A stretch of 64,000 bases of DNA, taken from Providencia burhodogranariea DSM 19968. Lineage in GTDB: Bacteria > Pseudomonadota > Gammaproteobacteria > Enterobacterales > Enterobacteriaceae. Shown in pieces: positions 46,474 to 56,338 of the stretch. The translations under genes and the position numbers were made by a program. The notes beneath the pieces are model-generated. The model searched no databases. It was not told the origin of the DNA and saw only the letters and a program-made list of their open reading frames with translations. Each line of letters starts with the position of its first letter. The first letter of the stretch is position 1. The stretch covers positions 888,889 to 952,888 of the forward strand of contig NZ_KB233222.1 in NCBI RefSeq assembly GCF_000314855.2, read 5' to 3'.

Positions 46474-47051
46474 TGAAAAGGATCTTATTGGTTGCAGCTA
46501 CAGCCATGTTATTGGCAGGGTGTCTTTCTTCTCTTCCTGAAACGCCAAAAACTCAGCCTCCTGTTGTACCTGTTGAACCGAGTGAAACAACACAACAACC
46601 CCCTCCACCTGTTGATACAGTGCCTACACCACCAAAACAAAGAACAACGGATTGGGCTGCTGCTGTATCCCCATTGGTGGGGGATATGTCAGGAGCAAAT
46701 GGTGTAGAGAGTGGGAAAGTATTGTTAGTTGATTCTGTTAAAAATAATACAAATGGCTCGTTTTCTGTACAAAACGCAACATCTGCAATCGTCACTGCTG
46801 TGGATAATACTCATCGCTTTTCTGTCGTACCACAGGATGTAGCTAACGCGGCACGTAGAACATTAGGTTTGTCACAAGAAGATAGCCTGGTTACTCGTAG
46901 TAAAGCCATTGGTTTAGGTCGTTATGTACAAGCTGATTATGTTCTATACAGTGTTATTTCAGGTTCGAATAAACAACGTGACATTGAAATGCAATTAATG
47001 GCAGTGCAAAGTGGCGAGATCCTTTGGTCAGGAAAGCATGATATTGAATAG
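46473..47051 (+). CDS. lpoB: penicillin-binding protein activator LpoB
   Basis: Outer-membrane lipoprotein that reaches through the peptidoglycan and activates PBP1b. 192 residues (E. coli 213). Lipobox LAGC (Cys17), then a Pro-rich disordered stalk (about 25-60, with TQQPPPPVDTVPTPP), and the globular domain with GRYVQADYVLYSVISG near 150. The stalk is shorter than in E. coli, in keeping with reported variation between genera. Coupled upstream to ycfL and overlapping thiK by 14 nt. Confidence 0.93.
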   Translation: MKRILLVAATAMLLAGCLSSLPETPKTQPPVVPVEPSETTQQPPPPVDTVPTPPKQRTTDWAAAVSPLVGDMSGANGVESGKVLLVDSVKNNTNGSFSVQNATSAIVTAVDNTHRFSVVPQDVANAARRTLGLSQEDSLVTRSKAIGLGRYVQADYVLYSVISGSNKQRDIEMQLMAVQSGEILWSGKHDIE

Positions 47052-47916
47052 TGAAAACTCACTATTTGAATTACTTGCACGTTCTTTTCCCGATATTGAA
47101 CAACCAAACTGGGAAATAACGCCGCTAGCGGGGCTTTCGGGTGGAACTTATCGCTTACGAGCCAGTCAGGCTAAACAAGTTATTCGTGTTATCGCTCGTG
47201 CTCAAGGGCAAGCTCAAGCTTCTTTGTTTGTGAATAGGCGCAAAGAAGCTCGTATTCTGCAACAATTGCAAGGTTTTGGTCATGCGCCAAAACAACTTGC
47301 TAGAAATGCAGAATGGCTGCTGCTGTCATGGTGTGAAGGGGAACATCCAAGTCATGATCAATTCTTAACACCTCAATTTCAATCTTCATTAGCTGCTGTT
47401 GTGGCAAAGTTACATCGTCAACCGCTACTTGGCTATCGGCTGCAACTTAGGCAAGAAATCATCCATTATGGTCATTTAGTTGATCCTAAGCGCAGCTCAT
47501 CTCATTGGTTAAGATGGCACAAGCATTTTTTATGTGTAGCAATGCCAAAGACGTTAAAATTGGCACCAGCACACATGGATCTTCATCTTGGTAATATTAT
47601 CACTACTGATAACCGTGAGATTATATTGCTGGATTGGGAGTATGCCGCGAATACCGATATTGGATTTTCCCTAGAAACCTATTTTCAAGCTAATCATCTT
47701 AATGCAGAGCAACGTCATTTTTTCTTGATGGAATACTGTGAAAAATATAAGGCGTATACGGATGTACAGCAATTAGCATATCACTGTAATTTATGGGCTC
47801 CATGGGTCAAATATATGATGTTGATGTGGTATGAAGTTCAATGGAATCAAAGCCAAAATGACGTTTTTTTGTTACACTCCCAACCATTAAGGCAATATTT
47901 TCATTTGCCGGATTGA
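47038..47916 (+). CDS. thiK: thiamine kinase
   Basis: Phosphorylates thiamine to thiamine monophosphate in salvage. 292 residues from the ATG at an AGGA-preceded site inside the lpoB end; an upstream in-frame TTG is less likely. Choline/aminoglycoside-kinase fold: GLSGGTYRLR (nucleotide loop) near 27, catalytic APAHMDLHLGNI near 183 and the metal motif LLDWEYA near 203. The order lpoB-thiK-nagZ is as in E. coli. Confidence 0.92.
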   Translation: MILNSENSLFELLARSFPDIEQPNWEITPLAGLSGGTYRLRASQAKQVIRVIARAQGQAQASLFVNRRKEARILQQLQGFGHAPKQLARNAEWLLLSWCEGEHPSHDQFLTPQFQSSLAAVVAKLHRQPLLGYRLQLRQEIIHYGHLVDPKRSSSHWLRWHKHFLCVAMPKTLKLAPAHMDLHLGNIITTDNREIILLDWEYAANTDIGFSLETYFQANHLNAEQRHFFLMEYCEKYKAYTDVQQLAYHCNLWAPWVKYMMLMWYEVQWNQSQNDVFLLHSQPLRQYFHLPD

Positions 47917-47993
47917 TGAGTTTGTGTGGCTCAGTTTAGAAAGAATATGTGCGAGTAATAATCGCAAAATAGTTTAATAAGTGAGGCATATTT

Positions 47994-49013
47994 ATGGGTC
48001 CGATAATGCTAGATGTTCAGGGTTATGAGCTGGACAATGAAGAGCGTGAAATATTGGCACATCCGTTAGTTGGCGGATTAATTTTATTTACCCGTAACTT
48101 TCATGATGCAGAGCAATTAAGGGAATTAGTGCGTCAAATTCGTGATGCATCCCGCCATCGTTTATTGATTGCTGTTGATCAAGAGGGTGGGCGTGTTCAG
48201 CGTTTTCGTGATGGCTTTACGGCCTTGCCTTCTGCTCAAGCCTTTGCTGCATTAAATAGCCAATTAGAAGGTGGAAGGCTGGCAGAAGAAGCGGGTTGGC
48301 TAATGGCTTCAGAAATGATAGCCATGGATATCGATATCAGTTTTGCACCAGTGCTTGATCTTGGCCATCAAAGTATTGCTATTGGTGAACGTTCATTCCA
48401 TGAAGATCCTGAAATAGCGATGGTAATGGCAGAGCGTTTTATTAAAGGAATGCGCAATGCCGGTATGAAAACAACAGGGAAACATTTCCCAGGGCACGGT
48501 GCTGTAAAAGCGGATTCACATAAAGAAACCCCACGTGACGATCGTTCTCTCGATATTATTCGTAAGAACGATATGTCCATTTTTAGGGATTTTATCCAAC
48601 GCGAATTATTAGATGCAGTGATGCCCGCTCATGTTATTTATGCCCAAGCCGATGATCGCCCAGCGAGTGGTTCACCATTTTGGTTAAAATCAATATTACG
48701 TGAGCAATTGGGCTTTAATGGTGTTATTTTCTCAGATGACTTATCAATGGAAGGCGCTGCAATTATGGGCAGTTACCCTGAGCGTGCTGAAGCTTCGTTA
48801 TCTGCTGGTTGTGATATGGTATTAGTTTGCAATAACCGTGATGGTGCCGTGAGTGTTTTAGACAACTTACCTAAACAGCAAGGTAGCCTTGCTTCTTCGC
48901 TATATCACAGTGGTCGCCAATACAGCCTGAAAGAATTACAAGCTGCAAAGCGTTGGCAAGAAAGTCATAAACAGCTAGTAGATTTGCACCAAAAATGGCA
49001 AGAGCATCGCTAG
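47994..49013 (+). CDS. nagZ: beta-N-acetylhexosaminidase NagZ
   Basis: Cytoplasmic glycoside hydrolase family 3 enzyme that removes GlcNAc from anhydro-muropeptides in cell-wall recycling; its product signals to AmpR where AmpC is inducible. 339 residues (E. coli 341). [12 protein letters not shown] near 61, [15 protein letters not shown] near 162 (the flexible catalytic-loop His) and nucleophile Asp in [12 protein letters not shown] near 245. AGTGAGG lies upstream of the ATG. A hairpin follows. In E. coli ycfP and ndh come next; here a porin and a nucleotidase intervene. Confidence 0.96.
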   Translation: MGPIMLDVQGYELDNEEREILAHPLVGGLILFTRNFHDAEQLRELVRQIRDASRHRLLIAVDQEGGRVQRFRDGFTALPSAQAFAALNSQLEGGRLAEEAGWLMASEMIAMDIDISFAPVLDLGHQSIAIGERSFHEDPEIAMVMAERFIKGMRNAGMKTTGKHFPGHGAVKADSHKETPRDDRSLDIIRKNDMSIFRDFIQRELLDAVMPAHVIYAQADDRPASGSPFWLKSILREQLGFNGVIFSDDLSMEGAAIMGSYPERAEASLSAGCDMVLVCNNRDGAVSVLDNLPKQQGSLASSLYHSGRQYSLKELQAAKRWQESHKQLVDLHQKWQEHR

Positions 49014-49035
49014 TTTAAAATAAAATTGCAACTGA

Positions 49036-49066
49036 AAACCAGTCAGAACAAACAGCTGGCTGGTTT
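49036..49066 (+). terminator. probable terminator of nagZ
   Basis: AAACCAGTCAG pairs with CTGGCTGGTTT (one mismatch) 22 nt after the stop; only a short T run. Confidence 0.6.
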
Positions 49067-50388
49067 ATTACCCATCATTATCACAATTTTCTTTTTAGCC
49101 CTCAATTAAACGAACGTTACCTGTAACATTATCACTTCTGAATAAATCTCTCATGATACTTGTTTATTATTAATTCAATTAAGGATGATGATTGACTAAA
49201 ACTTAATTTTAATCAAAAATTAATTGCATTATTTAAAATGAATAATAGAAGTGTTTTTTTTATAAACGTAAAGGGTTTGTACTAAAGATTTATTCTATTA
49301 TATTAACGTAGATTATAGATAAGCCTAAGCTAATAAACACGGGGTTAAAGCTATTGTTGGATTTATTAACTACCATTAACTGATTTGATGGTTTAAAGTG
49401 CAATATTTTACGGTGCTTTTGCGAGTAAGTGACTGTATCAAGCTAAATTAAGTATAACTAATACAATGAAGATTAAAGTTTAATTGTCGAATAATAGTTA
49501 ACATATAATGAACATTATTTGTCTACTCTATTTAATAAACTTAAATCTTAATCAAGATATAGCGACTATCAATTTATGGTGAGATCTAATACTGTCGTGT
49601 ATTGAAAATAGACAGGTTAATGGATTAGGTAAATAAATCGACCATTTAGTTGTAGCAGGAAAAATAAACACTGATAGGTTTGAACTGATTGATTTTAAAA
49701 CAAGAATAGCTAAATCGCTGGCGATAAGTTAATGAAATATTTGAATTACCATTTCTCTATTTTTCCCCTTTTTTAACTAAAATATCTCATAGTGACATGA
49801 TGTGACCATTATCACGTTAGCTGGATAATTAAATGCAAACTATGTAACAGGTTGTGACAGTGATCGTTTTAATTGACGTAAAATTACTATAGCATACGCA
49901 ATATTAAAGTTTTGTGACAATTTGACATTGGAAATAATCTGCTCAAAAAATAGCGACTAATTAATATTAAAAACGTTAAGTTAAATGCTTGCTAAGTTGG
50001 AGAATATTATTTCTCCGGCGGTATATTTTTCTGGAAGTTTATTAAAGCAGCGTAGCTAGATTAAGAATTAGTCATAGAGTGTTTTTATTTAAATAAAAAA
50101 TGGCAGTTTGTCACTTAATTAAAATATAAAGAGAGATTTGAGTGAAAAAAGGTTAATAAATATTCTCCGCTAATAAGTAACAGCAATTAAAAAGTAAACA
50201 CAGATGCGAAGTGAGTTTTGCATGGAGTTTTTACGCCGGAAAATGATGTTTGTATTGGAAGTTGAAGTGTTTTTTTGAATGTAAGCTAAATCGTTTTAAG
50301 TCAAATACAAAGATGGTGTTTTGTTGCTCATCTAAACATGAGTCAACATAAAATTAATTTAAATAATAATTAACTAGGTTTATTTTAA
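49067..50388. other. 1.3-kb non-coding region between nagZ and the porin gene
   Basis: Very AT-rich. No frame above about 25 codons looks coding; ATG 50204 opens a 24-codon frame without a ribosome-binding site. It holds CRP-like sites (49801-49816 and weaker ones near 49853 and 49914), a hairpin GGAGAA-TATTAT-TTCTCC (49999-50016), and more than 500 nt of possible 5' leader before the porin. Such length is unusual for a simple promoter and may hide a small RNA or a lost gene. Confidence 0.5.
49801..49816. promoter_or_regulatory. strong CRP-like site
   Basis: TGTGACCATTATCACG matches TGTGA-N6-TCACA at nine of ten fixed positions. A second, weaker match (TGTGACAGTGATCGTT) starts at 49853. Confidence 0.6.
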
Positions 50389-51744
50389 ATGAAAGTTAAA
50401 AATATTGCTTTATTAATGCTTTCTCCTTGCTACTTAGCGGTTACTGCAGCAAATGCGAGCAACTGGGAAAATACAATTAAAGAAAATTCGTTCGTTGCTG
50501 ATTCAGAACTCGAACTTTCTACACGCAACATGTGGAAATATTTAAAGACTGAGAATCGTTTTGATAAAGATGAAGGTCGTTATAGAAAACAAGTCGCTCA
50601 GGCTTGGGGGCAAAACTTTCAAGCTGATTTTAAATCAGGTTACTTTGCTGATGTGATTGGATTTGACGCTTCTTATTATGGTGGTGTCAAATTAGGCGCG
50701 AGTAAAGACTTCGCCTCACGTGCGATTTTATATAACGATAACGGTCATGCGGAAGGCTATAACAAAATTGGTCAACGTTTTGCAAAAGTTAAATTCGACC
50801 TCGATCCTGTACAAATTAAAGGCCAAGCTGGTTGGTTTACACTGAAAAACACAGGTATTTTCACCAACTCACAACGTCTTTCTTTAAATAGCTATAGTGG
50901 TTACTACACCAATACAGCGATGGGCGATTGGAGCTTAGATTTATTATATCTCGACAGCAAAGTTATGCGTCGTGATAGTCCAAATATTGACAGAATGTAC
51001 TTCACTGATGCGAATGGTGTTAGACAAAAAGTCGATCATGTTATCACGGGTGGCGTTAATTATAATTCTAAACCACTAAAAGTGTATTACTTCTATGGTC
51101 AAGCGGATGATTTATTCCGTCAGCAAGGTCTTGAAACTAAATATAGATTAACTTCTGATATCACGCTTGGCGCCCAAATTTACGGTCATGAATATGGTAG
51201 TGATGGCAAACGTACTCTAGCTGACGATTCTAAAGGCAAGCGAAACTTTGATAAGCGAGCTTGGCACTATGCCGGTACGGCGGAGTGGAATATTCCTCAG
51301 TCACCTTGGAAGTTAAGCACTGGTCTGACACATACCACGGCTCATAAAGCAAATGGCGTCGGGCAATTTGCTCGTAACCCAATTGGTAATACACGTGGTC
51401 GTTTTAACTCCCCAGCATATTCTGATATCGACTATGTTCGTGACGGTGAGACCATGTTAGCGCTGGCGGCTGAATATCGCATCAGTAAAGAGCTTTCAGT
51501 CGGTGCACGTACTAACTACAGTGAATTCAAATATAGAGGTGAAACCTTAAAACAAGGCCAACTTGGCTTGTTTAGCTACTGGAAACCAACTGAAAATCTA
51601 TCCGTTTCGCTAAGTGGTGGAATGGGGTGGCATCACCAGCAAGAGTCTGATTACACAACGCCGAAAATTTATGAAGATGGTCACTCACGTCGCGCCCGTT
51701 CACTATCAGGCTCAATGACAACGACATATCGTTTCAAGATGTAA
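50389..51744 (+). CDS. OprD-family outer-membrane porin
   Basis: 451 residues. Signal peptide ending near TAANA-SNW, then a beta-barrel with repeated aromatic girdles and a C-terminal TTTYRFKM; the penultimate aromatic/final-residue pattern is not the classic terminal Phe. Family marks: NSFVADSELELSTRNMW near 33, FQADFKSGYFADVIGFDASY (OprD plug/strand pattern) and the late LALAAEYRISKELSVGAR. OprD proteins are substrate-specific channels for small solutes. It is 38 nt before the nucleotidase gene, so a role in nucleotide or nucleoside entry is a fair guess. Chitoporin ChiP is a family member but not closely similar. Confidence 0.8.
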   Translation: MKVKNIALLMLSPCYLAVTAANASNWENTIKENSFVADSELELSTRNMWKYLKTENRFDKDEGRYRKQVAQAWGQNFQADFKSGYFADVIGFDASYYGGVKLGASKDFASRAILYNDNGHAEGYNKIGQRFAKVKFDLDPVQIKGQAGWFTLKNTGIFTNSQRLSLNSYSGYYTNTAMGDWSLDLLYLDSKVMRRDSPNIDRMYFTDANGVRQKVDHVITGGVNYNSKPLKVYYFYGQADDLFRQQGLETKYRLTSDITLGAQIYGHEYGSDGKRTLADDSKGKRNFDKRAWHYAGTAEWNIPQSPWKLSTGLTHTTAHKANGVGQFARNPIGNTRGRFNSPAYSDIDYVRDGETMLALAAEYRISKELSVGARTNYSEFKYRGETLKQGQLGLFSYWKPTENLSVSLSGGMGWHHQQESDYTTPKIYEDGHSRRARSLSGSMTTTYRFKM

Positions 51745-51782
51745 TTTAACCGTAATAGCTGTATATAAAAAGGTAAACAAGA

Positions 51783-53402
51783 ATGAAACATAAAATTGGG
51801 CTACTTACACTGTTAATTTCGGGTGCATTACTGGCCGGTTGTGCATCAAAATCAACCGACACAGTAAAGGTTCAAGTTATTGGTATTAATGACTTCCACG
51901 GCGCATTAAAAGCACCAGGTGATGGTAAGTTGGGTGGTATTGAATCGATTGCGACGTTAGTCAATCAATTAAAAGCACAAAACAGTAATACCATTGTTGT
52001 GGGCGCTGGTGACTTAGTTGGAGCAAGTCCATTACTTTCATCTATGTTTTATGATGAGCCAACTATCGAAGCATTAAGTGCAATTGGCATGGAAACAAGT
52101 GCTGTCGGTAACCATGAATTCGATAAAGGCAAAGAAGAGCTACTGAGAAAGCAAAATGGTGGCTGTCATCCCACTGCGGGCTGTGTAGGTAAAGATTCAT
52201 TTGCTGGGGCTGATTTTAACTATTTAGCGGCAAACGTTATTGTTAAAGAGACGGGTGAAACTTTGTTCCCTTCATACTTTATTAAAGAGTTTGATGGTGT
52301 TCCAATGGCTTTCATTGGTTTAACCCTTGAAGGTACTCCTGCAATCGTAACGCCAAGCGGTACTGCGGGTCTTGAATTCAAAAATGAAGTTGAGACGATA
52401 AATAACCAAGTTAAGCTGCTAAAAGCACAAGGTATTAATAGCATTGGTGTCTTGATCCATGAAGGTGCAATACAACAGGTTAGCACTAAAGAAAAAGACA
52501 TTAACCGCTGTGATAATATCCAAGGTCCAATCGTTGATATCGTTAACCAGCTAGACGGCGCGGTAGATTTCGTCGTTAGTGGGCATACACATCAAGCTTA
52601 TAATTGCCAAATCAATGGTAAAACAGTTATTTCTGCACAGTCTAATGGCACATTAATTTCTCAATTAAATATTGAAATCGATAAAAAGACCAAAGACATT
52701 GTTAGCATTAAAGCTGAAAATATTCCAGTTGAAACAAAACGTTACGAGAAAAATCCTGAGCTAACATCATTTGTCCAAAAATATGAGAAAATTGCATTAC
52801 CTATTTCTCAACAAGTGATGGGCACATTGACTGAATCTTCGAATAAAAAACTCACGCCAGCAGGGGATTCCTCTCTTGGTAAGATTATTGCCGATGCTCA
52901 GTTATATGTCGCATCTGCAAAAGATCAGGGTGGCGCTCAAATCGCATTTATGAACAGTGGTGGTATTCGTGCTGATCTTAAAGCGGGTGAACAAACCTAT
53001 GGTGATCTTTTCACCGTTCAGCCATTCTCTAATGTGGTTGTTACCCAATCGTTAACAGGTGCTCAAATTAAACAAGCGCTTGAGCAACAATGGCAGCGTG
53101 AACGCCCACAAGTCATGCCAGTGTCCAAGGGTTTCTACTATGAGTGGGATGAGAACCGTAAAGCTGGCGATAAAGTTATTCCTAACTCAATCAAATTAAA
53201 TGGTAAACCATTGGATATGAACAAAAGCTATCGTGTTGCAGCTAATGAATTCTTAGCAACAGGTGGTAGCCGTTTCTCTGCATTCGAACAAGGGCAAGGT
53301 CGTGTATATAGTCTGCCAGATAACGAAGCACTGATGAAATATTTCAAAGATAATTCGCCAATATCAATACCAACTGACGAACGTATCAAGAAAGTTAACT
53401 GA
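51783..53402 (+). CDS. lipoprotein 5'-nucleotidase (UshA/CpdB-type)
   Basis: 539 residues. Lipobox LAGC (Cys20), so it is membrane-anchored, unlike soluble periplasmic UshA. Metallophosphoesterase domain: INDFHGALKAPGDGKLGG near 35, GAGDLVGASPLLS, AVGNHEFDKG and SGHTHQAYNC carry the two-metal ligands. C-terminal nucleotidase domain: GDSSLGKIIADAQL, NSGGIRADLKAGEQTYGDLF and ATGGSRFSAF. Expected to release phosphate and a nucleoside from nucleotides outside the inner membrane. It is paired with the porin upstream and ends in a strong terminator. The cyclic-phosphodiesterase or 5'-nucleotidase preference is not decidable here. Confidence 0.88.
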   Translation: MKHKIGLLTLLISGALLAGCASKSTDTVKVQVIGINDFHGALKAPGDGKLGGIESIATLVNQLKAQNSNTIVVGAGDLVGASPLLSSMFYDEPTIEALSAIGMETSAVGNHEFDKGKEELLRKQNGGCHPTAGCVGKDSFAGADFNYLAANVIVKETGETLFPSYFIKEFDGVPMAFIGLTLEGTPAIVTPSGTAGLEFKNEVETINNQVKLLKAQGINSIGVLIHEGAIQQVSTKEKDINRCDNIQGPIVDIVNQLDGAVDFVVSGHTHQAYNCQINGKTVISAQSNGTLISQLNIEIDKKTKDIVSIKAENIPVETKRYEKNPELTSFVQKYEKIALPISQQVMGTLTESSNKKLTPAGDSSLGKIIADAQLYVASAKDQGGAQIAFMNSGGIRADLKAGEQTYGDLFTVQPFSNVVVTQSLTGAQIKQALEQQWQRERPQVMPVSKGFYYEWDENRKAGDKVIPNSIKLNGKPLDMNKSYRVAANEFLATGGSRFSAFEQGQGRVYSLPDNEALMKYFKDNSPISIPTDERIKKVN

Positions 53403-53428
53403 TTTGTAGTTAAATCCTAGTTAAATCA

Positions 53429-53461
53429 AACCCGAAAACAGTTTTTGTTTTCGGGTTTTTT
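53429..53461 (+). terminator. rho-independent terminator of the porin/nucleotidase unit
   Basis: AACCCGAAAACA-GTTTT-TGTTTTCGGGTT plus a T run. Confidence 0.93.
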
Positions 53462-53553
53462 AGTTAAATGATATCTCGTTACTGCTATCGAACATTAACA
53501 TTCTCGATTCGTTGATTTTAATCGAGCCTTAAAAAACTCCGCAGACTAAATTT

Positions 53554-53571
53554 ATAATAATTCTCATTATC
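53554..53571. promoter_or_regulatory. Fur-box-like site upstream of ndh
   Basis: ATAATAATTCTCATTATC fits the enteric Fur consensus well (three overlapping hexamers). E. coli ndh is among the genes reported to respond to Fur. Confidence 0.5.
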
Positions 53572-53597
53572 AAATAGGTTGGCAATTGATTCAAATA

Positions 53598-53611
53598 TTG
53601 ATTAATATCAA
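53598..53611. promoter_or_regulatory. FNR box 1 upstream of ndh
   Basis: TTGATTAATATCAA is a perfect TTGAT-N4-ATCAA. Confidence 0.8.
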
Positions 53612-53689
53612 TATAAATTAAGCTGACACGTTTCGTATTCATCCAAAACGCTAAATATTATGTGATCGTTGTGATAATGCTCAGTTAAT

Positions 53690-53703
53690 TTGATCTCTAT
53701 CAA
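53690..53703. promoter_or_regulatory. FNR box 2 upstream of ndh
   Basis: TTGATCTCTATCAA is a second perfect TTGAT-N4-ATCAA, 92 bp from the first. E. coli ndh is repressed anaerobically by FNR at two sites. Confidence 0.8.
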
Positions 53704-53839
53704 TATTTGGTGTGACCAAATATCCAAGCGTGTTATTCTAAACAGTGCTTTGAACTTAAAGATGGTTATTGATGTTATTTAAGTTTTTTATTTCAGAAAA
53801 TCCTTAAATAACATTAATTTATTTTGTAACGAGGAATTT

Positions 53840-55144
53840 ATGGCCCTTTCTCAACCAAAGATTGTTATTGTGGGTGGTGGTGCTGGTGGTTTAGAACTGG
53901 CAACACGTCTTGGACGCAAGTTAGGACGCAAAAAACGTGCTGAAATCACGCTTGTTGACCGCAACCCAAGTCATCTGTGGAAACCATTACTGCATGAAGT
54001 CGCAACCGGCTCACTGGATGATGGTGTCGATGCGCTTAGCTATCTCGGTCATGCACGCCACAACGCTTTCAATTTTCAATTGGGTTCATTAACACAGATC
54101 GATCGTGATAATAAAAAGATTATTTTAGGTGAATTGCGCGATAAAAATGCCGAGCTATTAGTTCCAGAGCGCGAAATAGATTATGACATTCTGGTCATGG
54201 CATTGGGGAGTACCTCAAATGACTTTGGCACTCAAGGTGTTAAAGAACACTGCATTTTCTTAGATAACCCGCAGCAAGCGCATCGATTCCATGATGAAAT
54301 GCTTAACTTATTCTTACGCTATTCTGTTCGTGATAATGCGGAAGAGAAGGTGAATATTGCTATTGTCGGTGCTGGTGCAACAGGGGTTGAACTATCCGCT
54401 GAACTGTACAACGCAGTTGAACAATTAACGAGTTATGGTTTTAAAGGGCTAGATACCGATGCTTTGAATGTGACATTAGTAGAGGCTGGCGAACGTATTC
54501 TACCTGCACTACCACCACGAATTTCGAGTGCTGCTCATCAAGAGTTAACCAAGTTAGGTGTGCATGTTCTGACGAAAACGATGGTAACGAGTGCAGATGA
54601 AAAGGGTTTAAATACCAAAGATGGTGAACAAATTCGTGCTGATTTGATGGTATGGGCAGCGGGTATTAAAGCCCCAGATTTTATGAAAGATATTGCCGGT
54701 TTAGAAACCAACCGCATTAATCAGCTCGTTGTGAAGCCGACCTTACAAACAACACGTGATGATACTATTTTTGCAATTGGTGACTGTGCTTCGTGTGCAA
54801 AGCCAGAAGGGGGGTTTGTACCACCTAGAGCACAATCAGCACATCAGATGGCAAGTCGTTGTTATGACAACATCTTAGCGATGATGAAAGATAAACCACT
54901 AAAAGATTATGTGTATAAAGATCATGGTTCATTAGTATCTCTATCACGTTTTACGACTGTTGGCAGCTTGATGGGGAATCTGATGCGTGGTGATATGATG
55001 GTTGAAGGGCGAATTGCACGTTTTGTATATGTCTCACTATATCGAATGCATCAAATTGCGCTTCATGGTTATATCAAAACAGGTTTAATGATGTTGGTAG
55101 GAAGTATTAACCGGATCATTCGACCTAAATTGAAATTGCATTAA
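53840..55144 (+). CDS. ndh: NADH dehydrogenase II
   Basis: Non-proton-pumping NADH:quinone oxidoreductase on the inner face of the membrane. 434 residues, as in E. coli. FAD motif [15 protein letters not shown] near 11, NAD motif [15 protein letters not shown] near 174, AIGDCASC near 312 and the C-terminal membrane-associating amphipathic part. CGAGGA lies upstream of the ATG. Two FNR boxes and a Fur-like site upstream suggest repression without oxygen and response to iron. A terminator follows. Confidence 0.96.
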   Translation: MALSQPKIVIVGGGAGGLELATRLGRKLGRKKRAEITLVDRNPSHLWKPLLHEVATGSLDDGVDALSYLGHARHNAFNFQLGSLTQIDRDNKKIILGELRDKNAELLVPEREIDYDILVMALGSTSNDFGTQGVKEHCIFLDNPQQAHRFHDEMLNLFLRYSVRDNAEEKVNIAIVGAGATGVELSAELYNAVEQLTSYGFKGLDTDALNVTLVEAGERILPALPPRISSAAHQELTKLGVHVLTKTMVTSADEKGLNTKDGEQIRADLMVWAAGIKAPDFMKDIAGLETNRINQLVVKPTLQTTRDDTIFAIGDCASCAKPEGGFVPPRAQSAHQMASRCYDNILAMMKDKPLKDYVYKDHGSLVSLSRFTTVGSLMGNLMRGDMMVEGRIARFVYVSLYRMHQIALHGYIKTGLMMLVGSINRIIRPKLKLH

Positions 55145-55174
55145 TTTTCCTGCGCATCATTCATCAAGTGATTA

Positions 55175-55207
55175 GATCCTCGTTCAAGTGTGAGCGAGGG
55201 TCTTTTT
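55175..55207 (+). terminator. rho-independent terminator of ndh
   Basis: GATCCTCGTTC pairs with GAGCGAGGGTC and is followed by T6. Confidence 0.85.
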
Positions 55208-55591
55208 TGCAATTAAAATGACAGCTTCAAGCTAATTTACATAGATTTCTATCTCTATACTGAGGTCATTGTTTAGTTATCATTTTAATTAAGGTGGCAA
55301 TAATCTATAGATTTATCTTATCTGGAATTGTCAGAAACCATAATTATTTTATGCAGAAAGTGTCATATTGGCACTTTCTGCTGTATAAATATATAACTCA
55401 ATTTATCAAAATAATTTAAATTAGCATTATTGATCTAGTACTGATTATGCTTAAGTGAAATAGTTTAAACCTTGTTTTTGAGTAAGAAAATTCTAAAAGT
55501 TATCATTAAGTTGTCGGTAATCATCGTATTATTAAAGCCAATGGATACAATGTGGTTATTCTTTAATGATATCTTTTAATAAGGGCAGCCT
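55208..55591. other. intergenic region between ndh and the YcfJ-like gene
   Basis: AT-rich. It contains a ten-pair hairpin GCAGAAAGTG...CACTTTCTGC (55353-55381) without a T run. No gene is seen. Confidence 0.5.
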
Positions 55592-56194
55592 ATGAGGCTA
55601 AAATATAAATTATTGTTAGCCGGAATGGTGACTTGTCTAATTATTATTACCATCATTAGCTTACAGCGCTCTTCTGTGAATGATAACAAGTTAGCGACAG
55701 TCCTTTCGACAGAACCTATTAAATCACATCGACTTATTGAACATGAGAATTGTTCTGTTATTGGCGTGCTAGATGGATTTAGTCAAGACTATTTATCTCG
55801 TTATCATCCAGCACAACGTGAGTGTAAAACAGTGTTTATGTTAGAAATTTTACAAAACAAATCACTGCCAAAATTAATTGATAAGGAATATAGAAACTGT
55901 GTAATAACCCAAAAAATAGAACAAATTATCGTGGGTTATGATGTGGTGTATCGTATTGGTGATACTTTAGGAAAAGTTAGGACGCCTTATGATCCGGGGT
56001 TACTAATTCCACTTGATAAAGATGGGCGTTTGGACTTAAGTGCATCTAGCAATCAGCTTTGTGATGCGGTGAATATTAATGCCGACGCACTGGTTCCGTT
56101 ATTTTGTATTAAAGCTGATGAATCAAGGATTCAAACATTGAATAATGCCGTTGAAATATTTCCGAGAAAAAATGCTTATGGTTACTTCGAATAA
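55592..56194 (+). CDS. YcfJ/UmoD-related protein lacking the glycine zipper
   Basis: 200 residues with an N-terminal membrane segment (LLLAGMVTCLIIITIISL). Two blocks match YcfJ (UmoD of Proteus, an activator of flhDC and swarming): LATVLSTEPIK near 35 and VGYDVVYRIGDTLGKVR with DPGLLIPLDKDGRL near 113-147. YcfJ has between them a long Gly-rich zipper; here this is replaced by an unrelated stretch with several Cys (QRECKTVFMLEIL, EYRNCVITQ). The position after ndh is that of ycfJ in E. coli, so it is orthologous by place. It could instead be the related UmoA type. Four or more Cys may form disulfides in the periplasm. Confidence 0.75.
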   Translation: MRLKYKLLLAGMVTCLIIITIISLQRSSVNDNKLATVLSTEPIKSHRLIEHENCSVIGVLDGFSQDYLSRYHPAQRECKTVFMLEILQNKSLPKLIDKEYRNCVITQKIEQIIVGYDVVYRIGDTLGKVRTPYDPGLLIPLDKDGRLDLSASSNQLCDAVNINADALVPLFCIKADESRIQTLNNAVEIFPRKNAYGYFE

Positions 56195-56338
56195 ATATAA
56201 TCCAATTATGTGCAGATATTATTAGTTGGACGATTTACATTTTGTGTTAGTTGTTCCATGTTTGGCGTTAATGTATTCAATTTGGTCAAATCAGCTTATT
56301 GAATCTTACATCTAGGCAGTTTATTGCTTAAAACTGAC
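56195..56338. other. short AT-rich spacer
   Basis: No gene or hairpin of note; native-looking base composition up to the first ERIC-like repeat. Confidence 0.4.

Noticed and set aside
50204-50278. 24-codon frame in the porin leader as a possible leader peptide
   Set aside because: No ribosome-binding site and no structural context such as an attenuator hairpin.
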